A stretch of 64,000 bases of DNA from Sphingomonas gei (GTDB lineage Bacteria > Pseudomonadota > Alphaproteobacteria > Sphingomonadales > Sphingomonadaceae), in assembly GCF_004792685.1 (NCBI RefSeq), contig NZ_SRXT01000001.1, positions 434,001-498,000 of the forward strand, given 5' to 3'. Below are positions 37,928-46,254 of this stretch, piece by piece. The notes below the pieces were generated by a model that was given only the letters and a program-made list of their open reading frames with translations, searched no databases and was not told the DNA's origin. Made by a program: the position numbers and the translations under genes. The number at the start of each line of letters is the position of its first letter. The first letter of the stretch is position 1.

Positions 37928-40732
37928 ATGATGATGCGGTTACGCCTTATGTCGGCCTGTGCGGCTCCGGCACTGATCATGGCGCTCGCGGCGCCCGCTT
38001 ATGCGCAGGATGTCCCGGACACCACCAGCGAGACCGCCGACCAGCAGGGCAGCGGCTATGATTCGAACGAAGTCGTCATCACCGCGCAGGGCCGCGCCCA
38101 GGTGCTCGCCGATGTGCCGCTCGCGGTCACCGCGATCAGCGCCGAGACGCTCCGGCAATCGGGCGCCAACGACATCCGCCAGTTGAACCAGGTCGCGCCG
38201 TCGCTGCTCGTCTCATCGACCGGCAGCGAGGCCAATGGCTCGGCACGTATCCGCGGTATCGGCACGGTGGGCGACAATCCCGGCCTCGAAAGCTCGGTCG
38301 CCGTGTTCATCGACGGCGTCTATCGCTCGCGCTCGGGGATCGGGCTCAACGAACTCGGCGAGATCGACCGGATCGAAGTGCTGCGCGGGCCGCAGGGCAC
38401 TTTGGGCGGGCGCAACGCATCGGCGGGCATGATCAACATCGTCAGCAAGGCGCCGTCGCCGGTGTACGGCGCCGGCGCCGAGTTCACGTACGGCAATTAC
38501 AACCAGATCCGCGCATCGGGCTTCGTCAACGTGCCGCTGGGCGATACGCTCGCCGCGCGCATCGACAGCGTCTATTCGCGCCGCGACGGATTTTATCACG
38601 ACCTGGTCAACGATCGCGACATCAACAACCGCGACCGCTATTTCGTGCGTGGGCAATTGCTGTTCGAGCCGTCGAGCGACCTGACCATCCGGCTGATCGG
38701 GGACTATACCAAGCGCAAGGAAGAATGCTGCGCGGCGACCTATATCAACAAGCAGATGAACGAATATATCGGCGGTCTCAATGAGCCCGCCCAGAACAAC
38801 ATCGTCCGCGTGCTCCAGGCGTTGGGCCAGCCCGCGGCGGCGTTCACCGAAGGCTATAGCCGCAACATCTATGTCAGCCCAGGGCGCAGCTATTATGGCG
38901 AGACCGAGGATTGGGGCGCCTCGCTGCAGGTCGACTGGGATCTGGGCGGCGCCAAGCTGACTTCGATCACCGGCTATCGCGACTATAGCAGCGACCAGGG
39001 GTCGGACACCGATTATAGCCGGGTCGACATCCTGTATCGCGCCGCGGATGGCAATTCGGCGCGCAGCTTCAGGACCTTCAGCCAGGAGCTGCGGCTGCAG
39101 GGCACGGCCTTCGGCGACAAACTCGACTGGCTGGTCGGCGGCTATTACGCCAACGAAGACCTCCAGGTCCTCGATAACCTCCGCTTCGGCAGCCAATATG
39201 GCCGCTTCGCCACCTGCCGGCTGATCACCGGCGGCGGTCTTGCGGGTTTCTACAGCCCCGCATCGCCGGGGTGCATCAGCGCTGCGCCGAACCCCGCACT
39301 TGGCGGCCTGACGCCGCGAGCCTACCTCTCATCCGGGCTTCCTGGGACGTTCGGTCCGGTTGCTGGTCCGCTTGTCCTGGGAGCAATAGATCGGCTCGAC
39401 GGTATCAACAATCGCGGATCGACGCTCGACGTTTACAATCAGAACAGTCGCAACTGGGCGCTGTTCACGCACAATATCGTCCATGTCGCCAAGGGCCTCG
39501 ATCTGACCCTGGGGCTCCGCTACACCAACGAGCGCAAGAAGTTCGACGCGACTTTCGGCAACGACAATGTCGCCTGCGTGCAGAACCAGGCGGCGTTGCT
39601 GCCGCTGCGCGCTGCTCCGGCGCTCACTGCGGTGGTCGACGGCATCCTCGGCCTGTCGTGCCAGGGCAATTCGACCTCCGAGCTGAACGGCGTCTCGATC
39701 AACGACGAGCGCAACGAGGACAAGTTCACCGGCACCGCGATCCTCTCGTACAAGCCGACCGACGATCTGCTGGTCTATGCCAGCTATTCGCGCGGCTATA
39801 AGGCGGGCGGGTTCAATCTGGATCGCTCGGCGCTCAAGGTGCCGATCCTTCCGTTCGGAGGTCAGACAGGCGCGCAGGCGCTGGTGGGCAATCTCCAGTT
39901 CGATCCCGAGACGGTCAACGCCTATGAAGTCGGTCTCAAATATTCGACCGGCCCGTTCAGCCTCAACATCGCCGGCTTCCGCCAGGAGTTCAAAAACTTC
40001 CAGCTGAACACGTTCAACGGCACGGTCTTTCTGGTCCAGAACGTCAATGGCTGCAGTGCGAACCTGAACGGCGGAGATCGTGACCAGAGCAAGTTCGGGC
40101 CCGGGACGCCGCAGTTCAACGGCGCTGCCGCGGCCACGGGAGCCTGCACTGGCGGCGACGTGACCTATGGCGTGCTGTCGCAGGGCGTTGAACTCGAGGC
40201 TTCGCTGGTGCCGTCACGCGATATCCGCGTCGGGCTCGGGCTGACCTATGCCCAGACCAAATATCGCGACCAATTGGTCGGCAATGCCTCGGGTGCGCCG
40301 CTCGACCAGGCGCTGCGCAAGCTGCCGGGCGACAATCTGTCGAACGCGCCCGAGATCGTCGCGACCGCTTCGTTCGCGTGGACTCCCGACATCGGCAGCT
40401 CGGGGCTGAGCGGCCTGGTCTATTTCGACACGCGCCTGACCGACGACTACAACACCGGCTCCGACCTGTTCCCGCAGAAGGAGCAGGACAGCTATGCGAT
40501 CTTCAATGCGCGTGTCGGCATCCGCGGGCAGGACGAGCGCTGGTCGATCGAATTCTGGGGGCAGAACATCTTCAACCAGGACTACACTCAGGTCGGCTTC
40601 AACTCGCCGTTCCAGGAAGGCGCGGCGAGCACGCCCTTCACCGATCCGCAATATCCGGGCGGGCGGCAGATCTTCTCGGCCTATCTCGCCGAACCGCGGA
40701 CGTACGGGCTGACGCTGCGCACGCGCTATTGA
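37928..40732 (+). CDS. TonB-dependent outer membrane receptor
   Basis: The 934-residue protein has a signal peptide ending APAYAQ, a TonB-box-like NEVVITAQ, a plug domain (QVLADVPLAVTAIS, RIEVLRGPQGTLGGRNASAG), and a long 22-stranded-type barrel with the terminal aromatic LTLRTRY. It should import a bulky substrate using proton-motive force. No TonB, ExbB or ExbD gene is nearby. Its position between acyl-CoA dehydrogenase genes suggests the substrate feeds acyl-CoA catabolism; that is inference. The start has several adjacent ATG codons after GGGAGAG. Confidence 0.92.
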   Translation: MMMRLRLMSACAAPALIMALAAPAYAQDVPDTTSETADQQGSGYDSNEVVITAQGRAQVLADVPLAVTAISAETLRQSGANDIRQLNQVAPSLLVSSTGSEANGSARIRGIGTVGDNPGLESSVAVFIDGVYRSRSGIGLNELGEIDRIEVLRGPQGTLGGRNASAGMINIVSKAPSPVYGAGAEFTYGNYNQIRASGFVNVPLGDTLAARIDSVYSRRDGFYHDLVNDRDINNRDRYFVRGQLLFEPSSDLTIRLIGDYTKRKEECCAATYINKQMNEYIGGLNEPAQNNIVRVLQALGQPAAAFTEGYSRNIYVSPGRSYYGETEDWGASLQVDWDLGGAKLTSITGYRDYSSDQGSDTDYSRVDILYRAADGNSARSFRTFSQELRLQGTAFGDKLDWLVGGYYANEDLQVLDNLRFGSQYGRFATCRLITGGGLAGFYSPASPGCISAAPNPALGGLTPRAYLSSGLPGTFGPVAGPLVLGAIDRLDGINNRGSTLDVYNQNSRNWALFTHNIVHVAKGLDLTLGLRYTNERKKFDATFGNDNVACVQNQAALLPLRAAPALTAVVDGILGLSCQGNSTSELNGVSINDERNEDKFTGTAILSYKPTDDLLVYASYSRGYKAGGFNLDRSALKVPILPFGGQTGAQALVGNLQFDPETVNAYEVGLKYSTGPFSLNIAGFRQEFKNFQLNTFNGTVFLVQNVNGCSANLNGGDRDQSKFGPGTPQFNGAAAATGACTGGDVTYGVLSQGVELEASLVPSRDIRVGLGLTYAQTKYRDQLVGNASGAPLDQALRKLPGDNLSNAPEIVATASFAWTPDIGSSGLSGLVYFDTRLTDDYNTGSDLFPQKEQDSYAIFNARVGIRGQDERWSIEFWGQNIFNQDYTQVGFNSPFQEGAASTPFTDPQYPGGRQIFSAYLAEPRTYGLTLRTRY

Positions 40733-40753
40733 TTTCCCGGCGCTTGAAACCGG

Positions 40754-40780
40754 ACGGGCTCGTGAGGCGCAGGCCCGTTT
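40754..40780 (+). terminator. Weak terminator-like hairpin after the receptor
   Basis: ACGGGC (40754-40759) pairs with GCCCGT (40773-40778) followed by a short TTT. It lies between the convergent receptor and ArsR-like genes. The T-run is short, so activity is uncertain. Confidence 0.4.
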
Positions 40781-40795
40781 CCGTTCGGCCGATCG

Positions 40796-41476
40796 TTAGG
40801 GCGCCAGGGCGAAATGCTTGCGCAGCGCGGCGATGCCCGTGGGAGTGACGTTCAAAGCGCGCGTGCCCTCGACGCGCCGCATCCAGCCGCTGTCGAGCGC
40901 GAGTCGGCAAAGCGCGGCACCGGCGCGGCCGGCGAGATGGTGGCGGCGTTCGGTCCAGTCGAGGCACAAGCGACACGCCGGCGCTCCGCGCTGGTGCGTC
41001 ATGTCGATACCGAGGTCCGCCAGGAAGCGCGCGCCCGGCCCGGTGATCTCGGCGCCGTTTTCGGCAAGTCGGACATGGCCCTGTGCGACCATCCGCGCGA
41101 ACAGGGCCACGCCGACTTCTCCGGCGAGATGATCGTAGCAGATGCGGGCATGCCGCATCGCGCGGTCGCGAGGGCCCGTCCGCGGTATTGCGGGGAGGCG
41201 GTGCGCGGTGACGACGAGCAGCCCTTCGAGGATCGATGCGATCTCGGGAGCGGCGAGCCGGAAATAGCGGTGCCTGCCTTGGCGCTCGACACTCAACAGC
41301 CCGCCCGCACACAATTGCGCGAGGTGACTGCTCGCGGTGGGCGCGGAGATGCCCGCTGCACGGGCCAGCTCGCCGGCCGTGAAGGCGCGGCCGTCCATCA
41401 GCGTGAACAGCATCGCGGTGCGGGTGGGGTCGCCGATCAGCGTGGCGGTTTCCGCGAGATTGACGATCGTGACCAT
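40796..41476 (-). CDS. ArsR-family winged-helix regulator
   Basis: The 226-residue protein starts with an ArsR-type DNA-binding domain: GDPTRTAMLFTLMDGRAFTA, then ARAAGISAPTASSHLAQLCAGGLL and RHRYFRL. The rest (about residues 95-226) is a longer C-terminal domain with several His and Cys, including LCLDWTERRHHLAG, that could bind a ligand or metal. It is divergent from the NIPSNAP gene across about 105 bases, so it probably controls that operon as well as itself. Confidence 0.88.
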   Translation of the reverse strand: MVTIVNLAETATLIGDPTRTAMLFTLMDGRAFTAGELARAAGISAPTASSHLAQLCAGGLLSVERQGRHRYFRLAAPEIASILEGLLVVTAHRLPAIPRTGPRDRAMRHARICYDHLAGEVGVALFARMVAQGHVRLAENGAEITGPGARFLADLGIDMTHQRGAPACRLCLDWTERRHHLAGRAGAALCRLALDSGWMRRVEGTRALNVTPTGIAALRKHFALAP

Positions 41477-41581
41477 GCGCGGGTTCTAGCATGGAAGGCG
41501 GCGGCAATGCTTCGATCCGCGGCGAACCATCGGCGGGCGGGTGAGGATAAACCGGCGATCGCAATGCCAAGGAGCCGCCGC

Positions 41582-41911
41582 ATGATCACCTGCTTCATCC
41601 GTTACGAGCTCGACCCGTTCAAGATCGGGCAATTCGAACAATATGCGCGCAATTGGGGGCAGGCGATTCCCGCATGCGGCGCGGCGCTGATCGGCTATTT
41701 CGCGCCGCACGAGGGATCGAGCACGACCGGCTATGGCGTCTATGGGATCGAGAGCCTCGCCGCCTACGAAGCCTATCGCGCGCGGCTGCGCGAGCATCCG
41801 CTGGGACGCGAGAATTACGGCTTCGCCCAGGACCAGCAGTTCATCCGGCGCGAGGATCGCCTGTTCCTGCGCACCGTCTCGACGCCGCACGCACCGCTGG
41901 TGCGCCGATGA
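41582..41911 (+). CDS. NIPSNAP family protein
   Basis: The 109-residue protein matches the NIPSNAP family (dimeric alpha-beta barrel) with CFIRYELDPFKIGQFEQYA, YFAPHEGSSTTGYGVYGIES and AYEAYRARLREHPLG. Biochemical roles in bacteria are unknown. It is the first gene of a two-gene operon beside an ArsR-like regulator. Its last codons overlap the next start in ATGA, so translation is coupled. Confidence 0.83.
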   Translation: MITCFIRYELDPFKIGQFEQYARNWGQAIPACGAALIGYFAPHEGSSTTGYGVYGIESLAAYEAYRARLREHPLGRENYGFAQDQQFIRREDRLFLRTVSTPHAPLVRR

Positions 41912-42267
41912 TCGCGGTCCTGTTCGAAGCCTGGCCAGCCGAGGGCGAGACGGCGCGTTACATCGCGCTGGCGGCGGCGCTGCGCCCCGAGCTCGATCGG
42001 ATAGACGGCTTCGTATCGATCGAGCGCTTCGAGAGCCTGGCCGAACCCGGCAAGCTGCTCTCGCTTTCCTTCTGGCGCGACGAGGCGGCCGTGGCGGCGT
42101 GGCGCAACGGCGCGATGCACCGGGCGGTGCAGGCGGAGGGGCGCGAAGGCGTGTTCGCGGACTATCGCCTGCGGGTCGCGGCAGTGGTGCGCGATTACGG
42201 CATGGCGGATCGGGTCGACGCTCCGCTCGACAGCAAGCGGGCGCATGACTGGGACGTCGCCGGCTAG
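41908..42267 (+). CDS. Antibiotic biosynthesis monooxygenase-type protein
   Basis: The 119-residue product has the ABM pattern: MIAVLFEAWPAEGETARYIALA, then IDGFVSIERFESLAEPGKLLSLSFWRDEAAVAAWR. It pairs with the preceding NIPSNAP protein, another dimeric alpha-beta barrel, and both could act on the same small aromatic or electrophilic compound. The C-terminal region with DYRLRVAAVVRDYGM is longer than in typical family members. Substrate unknown. Confidence 0.83.
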   Translation: MIAVLFEAWPAEGETARYIALAAALRPELDRIDGFVSIERFESLAEPGKLLSLSFWRDEAAVAAWRNGAMHRAVQAEGREGVFADYRLRVAAVVRDYGMADRVDAPLDSKRAHDWDVAG

Positions 42268-42296
42268 GGTCTGTTTCCTTTGGGCTGATTCTCGTT

Positions 42297-42368
42297 CCCC
42301 TGCGAAAGCAGGGGTCGAGGATCACAAGCGGGGCGCTCTGGGCTCCTGGGCCCCTGCTTTCGCAGGGC
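42297..42368. repeat. Two-hairpin element (CCCCTGC class)
   Basis: CCCCTGC-GAAA-GCAGGGG (42297-42314) is followed by an inverted GCCCCTGC-TTTC-GCAGGGC half (42350-42368). The spacer has CACAAGCGGGGC and CTCTGGG, as in the 54509 element. It lies between convergent genes and may end both transcripts. Confidence 0.8.
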
Positions 42369-42379
42369 AACTGACCGGC

Positions 42380-42405
42380 TTCAACCTGAGTGGAATCGAC
42401 TCTAG
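42380..42405. repeat. 26-bp intergenic motif, copy 3
   Basis: TTCAACCTGAGTGG followed by AATCGACTCTAG is a diverged copy of the motif at 2260 and 2662. Its CTA provides the stop codon (TAG) of the minus-strand TetR gene. Confidence 0.55.
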
Positions 42406-43637
42406 CCCTTCAGCGCTCGATCGTCGAACAGGCCGTAAGCTAGCGTCGAAGCGTAGAATGCCACGGCCTTTTCGCGCGGCATCGTGCTCGCCCATTTGCG
42501 CATGTCGAACGCGGCGTTCTGCAGCGCCATCAGCGCCTGCGACGCGACGAGCGGATCGATCGCGCGGATCGACCCCTCGGCGATGCCGTCGGACAGCATG
42601 CCGGCGAAACGGCGCGCGATGCGGTTCGAGCGGTCGATCATCGTCGAGCGGACCTGCGGCGGCAGGCCCGACAGCGCGGTGGTGCGGAGCAGGGGGCCGC
42701 GCTCGGAAAACTGATAGTCGAGCAAGGTTGCGATCGTGCTGTCGAGCCGCTGCCAATGGCTGCCTTCGTGGCTCTCGGCGAGGCGCTGGGCGTCGGCGAT
42801 GATGTCGAAGCTGCGTTTGTAGCAGGCGATCACCAATTCGTCCTTGGCATCGAGATGGTGGTAAAAACTGCCCTTGGTGACGTTGAGCTCGGACGCGATG
42901 CGCTGGACCGAGGCGCCGCGATAGCCGAGTTCGTTGATCAGCCGAGTGGCGGCGAGCAGGAATGCCTCGCGGCCGGGCTCGGGCTCCTCGTGGACGAGAT
43001 CGAGCAGCTCCGGGCGCCAGTCCTGCCCCGGTGCCGCGATGCCGGAGCGGAACACCTCCATCAGCCGCGCTTCTACGCGCGGATATTCGTCGACTTCGTA
43101 GCGTGGCAGCCAGGCCGTCAGCCAGAAGGTGTTTTCGAGCAACACGTGCGCGCGGGCGCCGAACAGATCGGTCTCGGCGCGGCTGGCGCCGGCACCCCAC
43201 AGGCTGCGTGTCTTGCGGAAGATGTTGCGCCAGCCGGTGAGCAGCCGGCCCTTCACCGGGTCTTCCATCGCGCGCAGATCCGAGAGGATGGCGAAATCGC
43301 GTTCGTCGCCGCGGCGGATACGGGCGAGCCGCTCCATGTTGATGTTGAGATAGCGCGCGACGCGGGCTTCGGGCGTCGCCTCCTCCAGCGCAGTGTCGAG
43401 CATCGCGTCGAGCTGGCCGAGCGTCTGCTCGAAGGCGGCGGCGGCAAGGTCTTCCTTGCGCTTGAAATAATAAGTGACCGAGGTGGTATTGAGCCCGACG
43501 CGGCGCGCGACGTCGGCGAAGGTCATGCCCTTCGCGCTTTGTTCGTTGATTGCGTCGGCTGCCGCGGCAAGGATCGCGTCGCGCTTCGCCTGGAAACGCT
43601 TGGTGCCGCCGCTCGCAATGTTTCCAGGTGCATTCAT
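42402..43637 (-). CDS. TetR-family regulator with two tandem DNA-binding domains
   Basis: At 411 residues this is about twice the usual TetR length. The first HTH contains MTFADVARRVGLNTTSVTYYF (about residues 38-58) and the second ASVQRIASELNVTKGSFYHHL (about residues 237-257). Each is followed by its own ligand-binding helical part. It looks like a fused duplication that could act as a pseudo-tetramer or recognise a longer operator. It is divergent from an ACAD10/11-like dehydrogenase gene with a palindrome in the shared region, so control of that gene set is likely. Confidence 0.9.
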   Translation of the reverse strand: MNAPGNIASGGTKRFQAKRDAILAAAADAINEQSAKGMTFADVARRVGLNTTSVTYYFKRKEDLAAAAFEQTLGQLDAMLDTALEEATPEARVARYLNINMERLARIRRGDERDFAILSDLRAMEDPVKGRLLTGWRNIFRKTRSLWGAGASRAETDLFGARAHVLLENTFWLTAWLPRYEVDEYPRVEARLMEVFRSGIAAPGQDWRPELLDLVHEEPEPGREAFLLAATRLINELGYRGASVQRIASELNVTKGSFYHHLDAKDELVIACYKRSFDIIADAQRLAESHEGSHWQRLDSTIATLLDYQFSERGPLLRTTALSGLPPQVRSTMIDRSNRIARRFAGMLSDGIAEGSIRAIDPLVASQALMALQNAAFDMRKWASTMPREKAVAFYASTLAYGLFDDRALKG

Positions 43638-43722
43638 TGCACGCCAGTCTAGCGATTTCGCTGCCCAGCCAAAGCGTTTTTTGAAGGTGCGTGTCTCGAT
43701 TTTTCGCTACGCCGAACCCCTT

Positions 43723-43738
43723 TACCGAATATGCGGTA
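43723..43738. promoter_or_regulatory. Palindromic candidate TetR operator
   Basis: TACCG-AATATG-CGGTA is an inverted repeat with five-base half-sites and a six-base centre, in the 143-base region between the double-TetR gene and the acyl-CoA dehydrogenase gene. The position, 43 bases before the dehydrogenase ATG, is right for repression of both. Confidence 0.5.
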
Positions 43739-43780
43739 CGCTCTAGTCAGGGAGAAATAACGAAACCGGAGGGTGCTGCG

Positions 43781-45064
43781 ATGGACTTCACGCTGAGCGA
43801 GCGGGAAACCTGGTTCCGCGATCGAGTGAAGGCATTCATCCTTGACGAGATCCGTCCGCGCGACGGCGATTACCACGCGCAGCAGCGCGAGGGGGATCGC
43901 TGGAAGGTGCTCCCGGTGATCGAGGAAGTGAAGGTCAAGGCCAAGGCGGCCGGGCTGTGGAATTTCTTCATGCCGCCCAATTCAGGGCAGCGCCATGTCG
44001 ACGACAGCTTCGAATTCGAAGGCACCCAGCTCAGCAACCTCGAATATGCGCTGTGCGCCGAGGAGATGGGGCGGCTCGGCTGGGCATCCGAGTGCTTCAA
44101 CTGCTCGGCGCCCGACACCGGCAACATGGAAGTGTTCCATCGCTACGGCACGCTCCAACAGAAGGAACAGTGGCTCAAGCCGCTGATGCACGGTGAGATT
44201 CGCTCGGCCTTTCTGATGACCGAGCCGGCGGTCGCCTCGTCGGACGCGACCAATATCGAGACCCGGATGGAGCGCGACGGCGATCATTTTGTGATCAACG
44301 GACGAAAATGGTGGTCGTCGGGGGTGGGCGATCCGCGCTGCAAGGTGGCGATCGTGATGGGCAAGACCAGCCCCGAGGCATCGCGGCATTCCCAACAGAG
44401 CATGATCCTGGTCCCGCTCGACGCGCCCGGCGTCGCCATCGAGCGGATGCTTTCGGTTTTCGGGTATGATCACGCCCCGCACGGCCATGGCGAAGTCGTG
44501 CTCGAAAATGTCCGCGTACCGGTCGAGAATGTCCTGCTCGGCGAGGGGCGCGGGTTCGAGATCGCGCAGGGGCGGCTCGGGCCCGGGCGGATCCATCATT
44601 GCATGCGCACGATCGGCGTGGCCGAGGAAGCGATCGCGGCGATGGCGAAGCGACTGGTCAGCCGGGTCGCGTTCGGCAAGCGGCTTTCGGACCATAGTGT
44701 GTGGGAGCAGCGCATCGCTCGCGCGCGGATCGACATCGAGATGACGCGGCTGCTGTGCCTCAAGGCGGCGGACATGATGGACAAGGCCGGCAACAAGGCG
44801 GCGCAGCTCGAGATCGCGATGATCAAGGTCCAGGCGCCAATGATGGCGCTGCAGATCATCGACGATGCGGTCCAGGCGCATGGCGGTGCGGGGGTGTCGG
44901 GCGATTTCGGGCTCGCGCATGACTGGGCGGCAATCCGCACGCTGCGGCTCGCGGATGGGCCCGACGAGGTTCATAACCGGGCGATCGCGCGGGCGGAGTT
45001 CGGGAAATTTGGGGACTTCAAGGCGGATCGGATTTCGTCGGGTGATGTGGGAGCGAGCCGGTAG
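43781..45064 (+). CDS. ACAD10/11-like acyl-CoA dehydrogenase
   Basis: The 427-residue protein is an acyl-CoA dehydrogenase family member with [39 protein letters not shown], and a C-terminal [19 protein letters not shown] followed by [19 protein letters not shown]. This ending is that of the ACAD10/11 and LvaC-like group rather than classic FadE. In that group the enzyme can help eliminate phosphate from 4-phosphoacyl-CoA. The kinase-like partner is encoded two genes downstream. The ATG at 43781 follows GGAGGG; a frame to 43691 runs through the palindrome. Confidence 0.88.
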   Translation: MDFTLSERETWFRDRVKAFILDEIRPRDGDYHAQQREGDRWKVLPVIEEVKVKAKAAGLWNFFMPPNSGQRHVDDSFEFEGTQLSNLEYALCAEEMGRLGWASECFNCSAPDTGNMEVFHRYGTLQQKEQWLKPLMHGEIRSAFLMTEPAVASSDATNIETRMERDGDHFVINGRKWWSSGVGDPRCKVAIVMGKTSPEASRHSQQSMILVPLDAPGVAIERMLSVFGYDHAPHGHGEVVLENVRVPVENVLLGEGRGFEIAQGRLGPGRIHHCMRTIGVAEEAIAAMAKRLVSRVAFGKRLSDHSVWEQRIARARIDIEMTRLLCLKAADMMDKAGNKAAQLEIAMIKVQAPMMALQIIDDAVQAHGGAGVSGDFGLAHDWAAIRTLRLADGPDEVHNRAIARAEFGKFGDFKADRISSGDVGASR

Positions 45065-45070
45065 TAAGTT

Positions 45071-45153
45071 CGTCATCCCGGCGAAAGCCGGGACCCAGCG
45101 TAACCTGCGATGTCCTATTTGGCTCTGGGCCCCGGCTTTCGCCGGGGTGACGG
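45071..45153. repeat. Two-hairpin REPIN-like element
   Basis: CGTCATCCCGGC-GAAA-GCCGGGAC and GGCCCCGGC-TTTC-GCCGGGGTGACG are in inverted orientation with a spacer that includes TGGCTCTGGG. It is a well-preserved copy of the family, between the ACAD10/11-like and alcohol dehydrogenase genes. Confidence 0.85.
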
Positions 45154-45168
45154 AGTAAGGGAGAGGGA

Positions 45169-46254
45169 ATGAAAGCAGCCATACTTTTCGAAGCTGGGAA
45201 GCCGCTCGAGATCGCCGATGTCATGGTCTCGAAGCCCGGCCCGCGCGAGGTGCTGATCCGCACGGTCGCGTGCGGGGTGTGCCGCTCGGACCTGCATTTC
45301 GTCGACGGCGCCTTCCCGCATCCGGTGCCGACCGTGCCCGGCCACGAGGCGGCGGGGGTGATCGAGGCGGTCGGCAGCGATGTCGCGCATCTGCGGCCCG
45401 GCGATCATGTCGTCACGTTCTTCACGGTGTTCTGCGGATCGTGCGAGATGTGCGTCACCGGGCGGCCTTCGCTGTGCATCGATCCGTCGACGCGGCGGGC
45501 TCGCGATGCCGAGCCGCGGCTCAAGCTCGCCGACGGCACGCCGCTGGCGCCGTTCCTCAATCTGTCCGCCTTTGCCGAGATGATGCTGGTCCATGAGAAT
45601 GCCTGCGTCGCGATCAGCAAGGAGATGCCGCTCGACCGCGCCGCGTTGCTCGGCTGCGCGGTGATCACCGGCGCGGGGGCGGTGTTCAACGACAGCCGGG
45701 TGCGGCCCGGCGAGAGCGTCGCGGTGATCGGCGCGGGCGGGATCGGGCTGGCGGCGATCAATGCCGCCAAGATCGCCGGGGCGGGGCAGATCCTCGCGAT
45801 CGATCCGATGCCGGAGAAGCGCGAACTGGCGATGAAGCTCGGCGCGACGGGGACGCTCGATCCGACTTCGGAGACGATCGTCAAGGATGTGCTCAAGCGC
45901 ACCGATGGCGGAGTCCATTATGCGATCGAGGCAGTCGGCCGGCCGGATACCGCCGAGCTGGCGTGGAACATCCTCCGGCGCGGCGGCACCGCGACGATCC
46001 TCGGCATGATCGGGCTGGGGCAAAATGTCAGCCTGCCGGGACCGACCTTTCTCACCGGCAAGAAGATCCAGGGATCCTTGCTGGGGAGCACGCGCTTTCC
46101 GATCGACCTGCCGCGGCTGGTGCAGATGTATCTCGACGGGCTGCTCGACCTCGACACGATGGTGGCCGAGCGGATCAGGCTGGGCGACGTCAACGAGGCG
46201 CTGGGGAAATTGCGCGGCGGGCACAGCGTGCGTTCGGTGATCGCGTTCGCATGA
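45169..46254 (+). CDS. Zinc-dependent alcohol dehydrogenase
   Basis: The 361-residue medium-chain dehydrogenase has the catalytic-zinc segment ACGVCRSDLHFVDG and PGHEAAGVIE, the structural-zinc cysteine cluster FCGSCEMCVTGRPSLC, and a nucleotide-binding IGAGGIGLAAINAAKIAGA. It should oxidise an alcohol or hydroxyacyl substrate with NAD. It overlaps the next gene by four bases (ATGA), tying it to the APH-like kinase. The natural substrate is not evident. Confidence 0.9.
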   Translation: MKAAILFEAGKPLEIADVMVSKPGPREVLIRTVACGVCRSDLHFVDGAFPHPVPTVPGHEAAGVIEAVGSDVAHLRPGDHVVTFFTVFCGSCEMCVTGRPSLCIDPSTRRARDAEPRLKLADGTPLAPFLNLSAFAEMMLVHENACVAISKEMPLDRAALLGCAVITGAGAVFNDSRVRPGESVAVIGAGGIGLAAINAAKIAGAGQILAIDPMPEKRELAMKLGATGTLDPTSETIVKDVLKRTDGGVHYAIEAVGRPDTAELAWNILRRGGTATILGMIGLGQNVSLPGPTFLTGKKIQGSLLGSTRFPIDLPRLVQMYLDGLLDLDTMVAERIRLGDVNEALGKLRGGHSVRSVIAFA

